A DNA stretch of 24,923 nucleotides from a virus. Of this stretch, positions 5,598 to 11,561 are shown piece after piece. Positions within the stretch are counted from its first letter, which is position 1; every line of letters begins with the position of its first letter. The notes below the pieces were generated by a model. That model was not told where the DNA came from, ran no database searches, and worked only from the letters and a program-made list of their open reading frames with translations. The translations under genes and the position numbers were made by a program. The stretch spans positions 1 through 24,923 of IMG/VR virus record IMGVR_UViG_3300037485_000323; one strand, given 5' to 3'.

Positions 5598-6272
5598 ATG
5601 TCAAAGAAAACTGGTTTAGATCTGCTGCGCGAACCTTTCCCCGAACATCAAATTAGCAAATTACCAAAGCCTACTAAGGCTCAAACAGATCAAGTACGAG
5701 CTGATTTTAAAGCTGGTATGCGCTGTAATGTATGTGGTGGATGGCATCATAAAGATGTAGTTCATTTAGATTACGTTGGTCACGCTGCATTAACTGATCG
5801 TTTATTAGATTGCGATATTAACTGGAATTGGAAGCCTGTAGAGTTTGGCGGTATTCCTGCTGGTGCATTAGATGCAAATGGCGGTATGTGGATCGAGCTT
5901 ACAGTCTGCGGAGTATCACGATTAGGCTATGGTGATGCTGAAGGTAAAGTTGGCGGCAATGCTGTAAAAGAGCGAATTGGTGATGCTTTGCGTAATGCAG
6001 CAATGCGATTTGGTGCAGCACTTGATCTGTGGCATAAAGGCGATCTTCATGTAGAAGATGAAGAAGCTCCAGTAGTTAAAGTTTCACCAGCACCTAATTT
6101 GAAGCCACCATTTATTGATGTATTTAAATTAAAAACATTATTGCAAATATCAAAAGATGGTGAAGAATTAAAAAAACAATGGGCTGCAATATATCCTCAA
6201 GTTAAAAATACTGAATATTTAACAGAAGTCCAAAAAGAATACGAAGATATGAAATCTTTATTCAATGTATAG
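5598..6272 (+). CDS. Rad52-like single-strand annealing protein, 224 aa
   Basis: The core (residues about 57-148) has the pattern of phage Rad52-fold annealing proteins: DYVGHAALTDRLLD, a WIELTVCGVSRLGYGD strand pair, and the helix GDALRNAAMRFGAALDLW, which matches the Rad52 motif 'xDALKRAxRxFGxALG'. An N-terminal C43xxC46 with H50/H51 could bind metal. The C-terminal third is charged and likely flexible. Such proteins anneal complementary strands during phage recombination, and the Gp157 and SSB genes downstream agree with that. The start is uncertain: the cassette ATG at 5598 has the better context, but an in-frame ATG at 5535 with GGAG upstream would add 21 residues. Confidence 0.72.
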   Translation: MSKKTGLDLLREPFPEHQISKLPKPTKAQTDQVRADFKAGMRCNVCGGWHHKDVVHLDYVGHAALTDRLLDCDINWNWKPVEFGGIPAGALDANGGMWIELTVCGVSRLGYGDAEGKVGGNAVKERIGDALRNAAMRFGAALDLWHKGDLHVEDEEAPVVKVSPAPNLKPPFIDVFKLKTLLQISKDGEELKKQWAAIYPQVKNTEYLTEVQKEYEDMKSLFNV

Positions 6273-6284
6273 GAGATCACGAAA

Positions 6285-6473
6285 ATGCAAACTCAAAAAC
6301 AAAAGATTATTGAATGTTTGAAACAAGGCTGGAAATCACCACTTGATGCACTATATGAAGCAGGTACGATGAAGCTGTCCACTAGAGTAAGTGAGCTACG
6401 TCATGAAGGTTATAAGATCAATGACGTTTGGCATGAAAGCGGAAATTATAAACTTTACAGGATGGAGAATTAG
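6285..6473 (+). CDS. HTH_39-type helix-turn-helix protein, 62 aa
   Basis: The whole 62-residue product reads as one small winged helix: QKQKIIECLKQGW, then LDALYEAGTMKLSTRVSEL as the helix-turn-helix, then RHEGYKINDVWHESGNYKLY as the wing. This is the layout of the HTH_39 family of phage proteins. It has a full start cassette (6272-6287) that overlaps the end of the preceding gene. It could be a regulator of early promoters or a replication accessory factor; nothing in the sequence decides between these. Confidence 0.78.
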   Translation: MQTQKQKIIECLKQGWKSPLDALYEAGTMKLSTRVSELRHEGYKINDVWHESGNYKLYRMEN

Positions 6474-6474
6474 C

Positions 6475-6972
6475 ATGGCTTCGTTATACGAAATTACTAT
6501 GGAATATAAACTTATTGAGAGTAAGTTAAATGAAATGAATCTTGATGAACAAACGGTAGCCGATACTCTTGAAGGCGCAATCGGAGAGTTTGAAGAAAAA
6601 GCAATCAACATTGCTAAGTTCATTAAGAATCTTGAAGCTCAAGCTCTAGCGATCAAAACTGCTAGAGAAGAAATGTCATTACGAGAAAAAGCCATTGAAA
6701 AGAAAGCGGCAGCCGTAAAAGAGTATCTAAAAGTTAATATGCAGTCCTGTGGCAAGATTAAAATTGATTCGCCATACTTTGCATTAACTCTTAAAAAGAA
6801 TCCTTCAGCAGTCGTTATTGATGATGCTGGAGCTATTCCAACCGATCTTTATGTGTATCCCGATGCACCAGCACCATATCCCGATAAAAAAGCCATTGGT
6901 GATCGCCTTAAAGCTGGTGAAGAAATTAACGGAGCGCATCTTGAGCAAGCAGAAAGACTCGAAATCAAATAA
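6475..6972 (+). CDS. Gp157-family phage protein, 165 aa
   Basis: I start at the ATG at 6475, with GGAGA at 6464-6468, which gives MASLYEITMEY, the usual Gp157 beginning. The order of features matches the family (siphovirus Gp157, Pfam PF05565): DTLEGAIGEFEEKA, a long coiled-coil stretch (about residues 38-95), KIKIDSPYFALTLKKNP, IPTDLY, then DKKAIGDRLKAGEEINGAHL near the end. Gp157 proteins sit in phage recombination clusters with annealing proteins and SSB, as here; a Streptococcus thermophilus phage member was linked to phage resistance phenotypes. The exact role is unsettled. Confidence 0.9.
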   Translation: MASLYEITMEYKLIESKLNEMNLDEQTVADTLEGAIGEFEEKAINIAKFIKNLEAQALAIKTAREEMSLREKAIEKKAAAVKEYLKVNMQSCGKIKIDSPYFALTLKKNPSAVVIDDAGAIPTDLYVYPDAPAPYPDKKAIGDRLKAGEEINGAHLEQAERLEIK

Positions 6973-6990
6973 TTATATAAAGGAAATATC

Positions 6991-7407
6991 ATGGCTAGTG
7001 TAAATCGTGTAATTTTAATTGGTAATGTAGGAAATGATCCCGAAATAAGGTTTATGCCTAATGGTGATGCCGTTGCAAATTTTAGCATTGCTACTACTGA
7101 TCAATGGAAAGATAAACAAGGGCAAAAACAAGAATCTACAGAATGGCATCGAATCGTGATGTATCGTAAACTTGCTGAAATTGTTCAATCTTATGTAAAG
7201 AAAGGCGCATCACTTTATATTGAAGGTCGATTACAATCAAATAAATGGACTGATAAAGCTGGAATTGAGCGTACTACAATTCAGATCATTGGAGAGCAAT
7301 TGCGTATGTTAGGCGGAAAACAAGATAACCATGCTGAAGCTCCTCAAGCTGCTGAACCTAATTACAATACTCCAATAGATCAGATCGATAGTGACATTCC
7401 ATTTTAG
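6991..7407 (+). CDS. ssb: Single-stranded DNA-binding protein, 138 aa
   Basis: Typical bacterial-type SSB: MASVNRVILIGNVGNDPEIR start, FSIATTDQWKD, STEWHRIVMYRKLAEIVQSYVKKGASLYIEGRLQ in pieces of the OB fold, then a Gln/Ala/Asn-rich linker and the acidic tip DSDIPF (residues 133-138) that docks partner proteins. Length is near the usual 140-180. It has AAAGGA upstream (6979-6984). It protects exposed DNA strands and works with the annealing protein two genes upstream. Confidence 0.96.
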   Translation: MASVNRVILIGNVGNDPEIRFMPNGDAVANFSIATTDQWKDKQGQKQESTEWHRIVMYRKLAEIVQSYVKKGASLYIEGRLQSNKWTDKAGIERTTIQIIGEQLRMLGGKQDNHAEAPQAAEPNYNTPIDQIDSDIPF

Positions 7408-7415
7408 GAGTTTAT

Positions 7416-7625
7416 ATGTCAAACAATTCAATTACTGGCGATAAATTGACAAGTAAAATTGGCAATAAAGAGCAGAAGAAAAAATTTGATGAAGGATTTG
7501 ATCGTATATTTGGTAAAAGTAAAAATCAATATAGTGAAGATTGGCAAGACTCAGAGCGTGATCGCGCCATAGCTCAAAATGGAAACTCAGGCGAACACTA
7601 TCAGGAGTTAAAAAATGAAAAATAA
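7416..7625 (+). CDS. Small charged hypothetical protein, 69 aa
   Basis: The ATG follows AGGAGTTTAT, whose first bases are part of the ssb stop region. The product (MSNNSITGDKLTSKIGNKEQ...) is highly hydrophilic, with many Lys, Glu, Asp and Asn, and has FDEGFDRIFG as its only hydrophobic element. Probably helical or disordered. It overlaps the next gene by 11 bases. Function unknown. Confidence 0.68.
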   Translation: MSNNSITGDKLTSKIGNKEQKKKFDEGFDRIFGKSKNQYSEDWQDSERDRAIAQNGNSGEHYQELKNEK

Positions 7626-7911
7626 ATTAACAGCATTATTAGTAATATTATTTTCAATAACAGCTCAAGCCGAAGCGATCATGTGGTGCATGAATACAGA
7701 AGGCGGAAAGATTATATTGACTGATGAAAAATGTACTAATAAATCAGGAAATATTGCTTATATTCTTGGAAGCTCAAACCAATCAACAACAATGGGATGT
7801 TGGACAAGTGACTCAATGGCAATTCATGTATTATGGTCTGAAAGATATTTAAGATCTTATGATTACAATGGATGGACAATTGTAAATAAAAATAACCCAT
7901 CAACAATGTAA
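7615..7911 (+). CDS. Secreted periplasmic protein of unknown function, 98 aa
   Basis: The first 19-21 residues are a signal peptide: MKNK, a hydrophobic core LTALLVILFSITA, and a cleavage site around AQAEA. The mature part has GGKIILTDEKC (C40), then MGCWTSDSMAIHVLW (C62), a C25 early on, and an end of RSYDYNGWTI. This layout, GGxIxLTxxxC ... GCWTxDxxxIHVxW ... LRSYxxxGW, is one I recall in small exported proteins of betaproteobacteria and their phages. No function is known to me. An exported phage protein expressed with early genes could act on the envelope, for instance in superinfection control. The binding site AGGAG is in the preceding gene. Confidence 0.75.
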   Translation: MKNKLTALLVILFSITAQAEAIMWCMNTEGGKIILTDEKCTNKSGNIAYILGSSNQSTTMGCWTSDSMAIHVLWSERYLRSYDYNGWTIVNKNNPSTM

Positions 7912-7921
7912 GGATTAAATC

Positions 7922-8068
7922 ATGAACAATGGAAGATTTCCTCGCAGCAGCCAAGAAGCATTTGGCATTAGATTAAAATCTGAAGATTTTGAAGAAGAAA
8001 AATCATCATCTTTTTATGTTATATGTATATCAATATTGCTTATTTCAATAGTTTTATTTTTTAAATAA
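7922..8068 (+). CDS. Small membrane protein with FPRSSQEAFG motif, 48 aa
   Basis: The ATG follows AAGGATTAAATC. The product starts MNNGRFPRSSQEAFGIRLKS, continues with an acidic patch, and ends in a single membrane segment (about residues 31-47, FYVICISILLISIVLFF). The motif RFPR(S/T)xxEAFG at the start followed by one C-terminal membrane helix is one I associate with small phage proteins from betaproteobacterial hosts. Function unknown. Confidence 0.65.
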   Translation: MNNGRFPRSSQEAFGIRLKSEDFEEEKSSSFYVICISILLISIVLFFK

Positions 8069-8080
8069 TTGGAGAAAATA

Positions 8081-8293
8081 ATGTCATGCAATAAAGAAGA
8101 TTGTAATCAAGGTAGATGTGATTGTCCGAGAGATAATGATAAAGCTGTTGTAGTTGCCATACTATTTATAGTGCTAATTTTTTCGACAGCTTTGGGTATG
8201 TGGAAATTATTTAACATTGGCAAAGGATCGCCATGCGCGGTTGAAATTGCATTTAAAGATAGTAAAGCTACTTACATTGGATCAAGTTTATGA
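8081..8293 (+). CDS. Small Cys-rich membrane protein, 70 aa
   Basis: Start at 8081, with GGAGAAA (8071-8077) upstream. An alternative in-frame ATG at 8069 is not sensible because it overlaps the binding site. The N-terminus holds a Cys cluster (C3, C8, C13, C15; CNKEDCNQGRCDCP), followed by a membrane segment at about residues 26-45 (AVVVAILFIVLIFSTALGMW) and a 25-residue tail. Small phage proteins with a CxQGRxCxC motif plus a membrane helix are common hypotheticals. The stop overlaps the next start as ATGA. Confidence 0.68.
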   Translation: MSCNKEDCNQGRCDCPRDNDKAVVVAILFIVLIFSTALGMWKLFNIGKGSPCAVEIAFKDSKATYIGSSL

Positions 8294-8469
8294 ATGGCTG
8301 CCATACGGATTTAGTTCCTGATCGCAATCAGCATGAAAAAGTATTTCATAGCAATGGAAAAACATCATGGGATTATAACTTTACACGCGAGTGTCAATAT
8401 TCAAAACAATCCATTGTTGATGATGGATGTAACAACTGCAAAAATAATGCAAAACTTATATTAGGATAA
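8290..8469 (+). CDS. Small Cys-containing hypothetical protein, 59 aa
   Basis: Begins in an ATGA overlap with the gene before it. The product (MNGCHTDLVPDRNQHEKVFH...) has Cys at 4, 35, 47 and 50, the last two as CNNC, with WDYNFTRECQY in the middle. The four Cys could bind a zinc ion. A pattern of WDYxFTRxCxY ... CxxC is one I recall from other phage hypotheticals. No function assigned. Confidence 0.62.
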   Translation: MNGCHTDLVPDRNQHEKVFHSNGKTSWDYNFTRECQYSKQSIVDDGCNNCKNNAKLILG

Positions 8470-8473
8470 AATT

Positions 8474-8698
8474 ATGGAAAAAACTAAAGAACAAATTTTA
8501 ATGGATGCAATCAATGAATTTCGAGGAGTAGATACTACTGTAGGATTTATTGTTATGGCTTTTGATGAAAGTGCTTATCAATCTCATTTATTTAATATAA
8601 ATGAATATAGTGCAATTGCAGCAGTTTCTATTCTTAAAAATGATTTGCTAAATAAAGATTTATTTGGTGAAAAGAAAGCAAAAGAACAATCCGTATGA
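8474..8698 (+). CDS. Small hypothetical protein, 74 aa
   Basis: The ATG lies four bases after the preceding stop with TAGGA at 8462-8466 upstream. The product (MEKTKEQILMDAINEFRGVD...) is mildly acidic, with a helix at each end and a hydrophobic centre (TVGFIVMAFD). Its stop overlaps the next start as ATGA. No family recognised. Confidence 0.66.
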   Translation: MEKTKEQILMDAINEFRGVDTTVGFIVMAFDESAYQSHLFNINEYSAIAAVSILKNDLLNKDLFGEKKAKEQSV

Positions 8699-8760
8699 TT
8701 TTAACCAATGAAGAAATGAAAGAGCTTAGAAGGCTATTAAAGATCCCAAAACCTAAATAA
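8695..8760 (+). CDS. Possible 21-aa protein at the end of the early array
   Basis: Reads MILTNEEMKELRRLLKIPKP then K, starting in an ATGA overlap. Its last 8 bases overlap the end of the endolysin gene on the other strand. It is short, but the overlap style and the amphipathic, basic helix are coherent. If it is real, the early and late transcripts collide tail to tail inside coding sequence. Confidence 0.42.
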   Translation: MILTNEEMKELRRLLKIPKPK

Positions 8761-9289
8761 CTTTTTCATTCATCTTTATCGCACGTTTTTTTACTTCATT
8801 AATTCTATTAATCCATCCCTTTAGAAATTCTATTTGGGATGGTTTCCTATCTACAATACTTCTGTAAAAAGATTCTTTTTGATCGCTAAATGCGTTTATT
8901 AACGAAATTTTGTCGGATTTTTTAATTAATGCCAATGTAATAGATCCTAAAACACCATCTGCATCAGCACCAACTGATTTTTGTAATGTTTTAATACTTC
9001 TTCCATATCCAGCATTAACAGCAAAATCAAATACGCAATAATCAATGCCTGAAGGCAAATCTGAGCAACGGCAAGTATTCCAATAGCCATTTAAATAAAT
9101 AACTGATACATCCATATCAGAAATCTTTTTTAAGTCGTTAGCCGTTAAATGTGTGTTCTTCTTGAAGATTCTATATGTTTCTAACGTAATACCTTTCATG
9201 GTAGCACCACCATGATCATTGGGATTATCTACAAAACCACCTTCACTTGCTAAAACATAGTTTAATGAATCTTTAAAATTACTGAGCAT
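8753..9289 (-). CDS. Endolysin, GH108-type, 178 aa
   Basis: The protein starts with the GH108 lysozyme-like pattern: a helix, then ASEGGFVDNPNDHGGATMKG (residues 14-33), with Glu 16 the likely catalytic acid. After it come the YWNTCRCSDLPSG and FDFAVNAGYGRSIKTLQ segments typical of the domain, where GVLGS and the following helix form the C-terminal peptidoglycan-binding part. It cuts the glycan backbone of murein. No signal peptide is seen, so it needs the holin to reach the wall. Its start overlaps the end of the spanin gene (TAATG), and it is the last gene of the leftward late transcript. Confidence 0.9.
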   Translation of the reverse strand: MLSNFKDSLNYVLASEGGFVDNPNDHGGATMKGITLETYRIFKKNTHLTANDLKKISDMDVSVIYLNGYWNTCRCSDLPSGIDYCVFDFAVNAGYGRSIKTLQKSVGADADGVLGSITLALIKKSDKISLINAFSDQKESFYRSIVDRKPSQIEFLKGWINRINEVKKRAIKMNEKVI

Positions 9290-9780
9290 TAATGTTTTAC
9301 CTGTTCAATACCTTCATACCAATCAATTAAAGCATTGAGTTGATCGCGTATTTGTTTTGCCTGTTCAAAATTTTCTATGACGTTTGTAAGGATTTGCTCA
9401 TCTGTAACTTTAAAGGTATCGGAGCTGGTGGTCGTTTTAGAAGTTCCTGTGGCGGCTTTGGGCAGATCGCCTGTAAGGGCTGAGTTCCACAAGCTGAGAG
9501 CATTGCTGTCAGCAAAACAAATGCGATTATCCGTAACATTTTGCACCTTACCTTTTAAAGTTCTATAAACAATTACTTGATCTGCTTGCTGTTGCTCAAA
9601 CTTAACAGCAACTTCTCTAGCATATCTATCATAAGCTAGTTGTAGATCTATTGTTTCTTGTAATGCTTTTTTAAGATTGGCATCATATTTCCATCCATGA
9701 ACAATCCAGCCCATTAAAAATGCAAAACAAATAGCTCCAGCAATTAAAATTAATTTAACATTAAGAGAAAGTAATGGCAT
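9289..9780 (-). CDS. Rz-like inner-membrane spanin, 163 aa
   Basis: One N-terminal membrane segment (about residues 9-28, KLILIAGAICFAFLMGWIVH), then a charged, helical periplasmic part. Together with its place between holin and endolysin, and an Rz1-like lipoprotein encoded entirely within it in the +1 frame, this fits an i-spanin. It would join the outer-membrane partner across the periplasm and fuse the two membranes at lysis. The C-terminal region (ILTNVIENFEQAKQIRDQLN) is suited to coiled-coil formation. Sequence similarity in this family is weak, so the assignment leans on architecture. Confidence 0.8.
   Translation of the reverse strand: MPLLSLNVKLILIAGAICFAFLMGWIVHGWKYDANLKKALQETIDLQLAYDRYAREVAVKFEQQQADQVIVYRTLKGKVQNVTDNRICFADSNALSLWNSALTGDLPKAATGTSKTTTSSDTFKVTDEQILTNVIENFEQAKQIRDQLNALIDWYEGIEQVKH
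9375..9539 (-). CDS. Rz1-like outer-membrane lipoprotein spanin, 54 aa, embedded in Rz-like gene
   Basis: Wholly inside the i-spanin gene, in the +1 frame. It reads MLRIIAFVLLTAMLSAC, a lipoprotein signal peptide with the lipobox LSAC (Cys 17 lipidated), then GTQPLQAICPKPPQELLKRP and more Pro-rich sequence to residue 54. The mature part of about 38 residues with 7 Pro is like lambda Rz1 in size and composition. AAGGTAAGG lies just upstream as a binding site. The lipoprotein would sit in the inner leaflet of the outer membrane and pair with the i-spanin. This is a clear call despite its small size and its nested position. Confidence 0.9.
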   Translation of the reverse strand: MLRIIAFVLLTAMLSACGTQPLQAICPKPPQELLKRPPAPIPLKLQMSKSLQTS

Positions 9781-9783
9781 TAC

Positions 9784-9972
9784 CTATCCCTTAGTTACCG
9801 TTTTAATAAATGCTGAAACTACACCACCTAAAGCTGCGCCTTCACCCCAATTAACACCGCTATAATGAGATCCAAACAAGGAAACAACAAATCCTATTCC
9901 TTGCCAAGTAGAGGACTCAGCAATACGCGCCAAAAAGAAAGCATAAATAAGTTTTAATTTTCTTTTAATCAT
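9784..9972 (-). CDS. Putative holin, 62 aa
   Basis: A short basic N-terminus (MIKRKLKLIYAFFLARIAES) is followed by STWQGIGFVVSLFG and, after a turn, GAALGGVVSAFIKTV, giving two hydrophobic segments. The ESSTWQGI motif and the overall layout resemble small holins of proteobacterial phages. It lies directly upstream of the spanin pair and endolysin, as expected in a lysis cassette. Its start overlaps the stop of the preceding gene (TAATG) and no clear binding site is seen, so its translation is probably coupled, which may keep its level low. Confidence 0.7.
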   Translation of the reverse strand: MIKRKLKLIYAFFLARIAESSTWQGIGFVVSLFGSHYSGVNWGEGAALGGVVSAFIKTVTKG

Positions 9973-10214
9973 TAATTTTTAGGAAAAGATTTTTTTGAAG
10001 TTGTTTTTTTAACTTCAACTTTAACTTCTTCCTCAACAACGGCATCTTGCACAATAACTTCTACTGGATCTTCAACTGCAACCTGAGTTTTATTAGGCGG
10101 CAATTTATTAATAGGAGAAGCGTCATAAACTTTTGCGTCTGCTGGTATTTTATCTAATGAAATTTTTGAACTATCATAAAATCCATTTGTTTTTTTTGAA
10201 TAAAAAATTGTCAT
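9972..10214 (-). CDS. Tail-fibre-assembly-like small protein, 80 aa
   Basis: The N-terminus MTIFYSKKTNGFYDSSKISL ... IPADAKVYDASP resembles the start of phage tail fibre assembly proteins (YSxxTxGFYxxxI...IPxDAxxI). The second half is a Val/Glu/Lys-rich, likely disordered tail. It follows the tail fibre gene directly, with AAAGGA upstream (10219-10224 region), which is where fibre chaperones lie. It is much shorter than classical Tfa proteins, so it may be only the fibre-binding part. Confidence 0.6.
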   Translation of the reverse strand: MTIFYSKKTNGFYDSSKISLDKIPADAKVYDASPINKLPPNKTQVAVEDPVEVIVQDAVVEEEVKVEVKKTTSKKSFPKN

Positions 10215-10239
10215 AATTTTTCCTTTAAATTTAATATTA

Positions 10240-11550
10240 TTAAGCAGTTCGATTCCACATATAAACTACTATATATGGTTGTAAGTTAGCATTAGTACCA
10301 CTTACACCTGCTGCAGCTACAGTTGTAGTTGTAGAAGTTGAAGTTAATGTAGAAGTTGATGTTGCTACAGATACAGATATTCCTGTAGTAGCGTATTGAG
10401 AATATACTGAAGTTGCAGTAGATGTGTTTGATCTACCAACTTGAGTTGTACCATTACTGCCACCAGCAAGAAGCTCATGTCTGTGACCGGGATCAGTTAC
10501 AGTTGGAGTTGATACTGATGTAGAAGTTGATCCCGATGTAGAATTTGAACTTGCAGTATGCGTATGACTAACTACAACTGCATCAGCACTACCGCCAGTT
10601 GCACCTGCTGAGAATCCACCACCATTACCAATAAGAACTCTACCAGCACCAAATGCAACCCATGTACCAAACCCAAATAAAGTTGCAGGGCTAGTTGATA
10701 CGGTTGAAGTGTATATTGATCCTATTGGATAAGCTGCTGCAAGTGCAATGGCAAGAGTTGTATATCCAGCAGGATTAGTTGCATTGTATGGTGTAAATCC
10801 TAAAGCAGTTGTTACATCAAGTGAATTTAATGTGATAGCACCAGTACGAGTATTGAAACTTGTTACTGAAGAAGCATTGGCATAATAAACATTTGTTGCA
10901 TCAGACCATAAAATTTGTGATGATGATTGCGTAACATTAACACCAGTACCAGCAGAAGTTTTAACTGTTAAAGTATAAGATCCTGTAGTTTGATTAGAAA
11001 CAATCCATTCAGATATTTGATTAGGTACAATAATTGTACTGTTGGCAGTTAATACACCAGTAACTTTAAGAACTGGATAGGCAGCTTGCAATGTAGTTAA
11101 AGTAACACTTGTGCTTGTCATAGCAACTGATTCCATCCCCTCAAATGTAAGGGAGATCCAACCAGCACCATTAGCATCAGGATCAGTTGTATTATTTTCT
11201 GCTGAACTAATCCAAAGCCCATTGAAAGAGGTACTTGCTAAAATAGCACCTTTTGGATAACCGCCAATAGTTGTTGAAAATGCAGAATCATAATAGAAAA
11301 AACCACCTGCTTGTTGCCATTGTGTAATTGCAGTAATTTCATTCAATATACCATTAACATCAGATCCAAAAGGCGGCACTCCGCCTGTACCAATAGGTGT
11401 AAAAGTTAATGGTGGAAATCCATCTTCTAAAGATGCTTTTCCATCAGTTACACCAATTTGCGATGTTACAGGAATTGTATTTATATAACTTCCACCTGCT
11501 GCATACGCAAAAGGCAATGGAATTTTGGTTGGTATATTAGAACTTTGCAT
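10240..11550 (-). CDS. Tail fibre / collar-type protein, 436 aa
   Basis: Last virion gene before the lysis cassette, after the DUF2612-like baseplate gene. The N-terminal part (about 1-150; FAYAAGGSYINTIPVTSQIG... VPPFGSDVNGILNEITAITQW) looks like the adaptor region of proteobacterial phage fibres. The C-terminal part has IGSIYTSTVSTSPATLFGFG-type collar sequence, two HxH motifs (H329/H331 and H356/H358), long Ser/Thr runs, and an end LQPYIVVYMWNRTA typical of fibres. It likely binds the host surface. The low-complexity Ser/Thr region (about 332-425) is AT-poor in hydrophobics and probably fast evolving. Confidence 0.82.
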   Translation of the reverse strand: MQSSNIPTKIPLPFAYAAGGSYINTIPVTSQIGVTDGKASLEDGFPPLTFTPIGTGGVPPFGSDVNGILNEITAITQWQQAGGFFYYDSAFSTTIGGYPKGAILASTSFNGLWISSAENNTTDPDANGAGWISLTFEGMESVAMTSTSVTLTTLQAAYPVLKVTGVLTANSTIIVPNQISEWIVSNQTTGSYTLTVKTSAGTGVNVTQSSSQILWSDATNVYYANASSVTSFNTRTGAITLNSLDVTTALGFTPYNATNPAGYTTLAIALAAAYPIGSIYTSTVSTSPATLFGFGTWVAFGAGRVLIGNGGGFSAGATGGSADAVVVSHTHTASSNSTSGSTSTSVSTPTVTDPGHRHELLAGGSNGTTQVGRSNTSTATSVYSQYATTGISVSVATSTSTLTSTSTTTTVAAAGVSGTNANLQPYIVVYMWNRTA

Positions 11551-11561
11551 AATTTATCCTA

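Noticed and set aside
8753-8760. Bidirectional terminator at the convergent junction
   Set aside because: No inverted repeat with flanking A and T runs could be found around 8690-8800.
9377-9568. 63-codon open frame on the plus strand
   Set aside because: Antisense to the spanin pair, no binding site, and explained by the constraint of two overlapping minus-strand genes.
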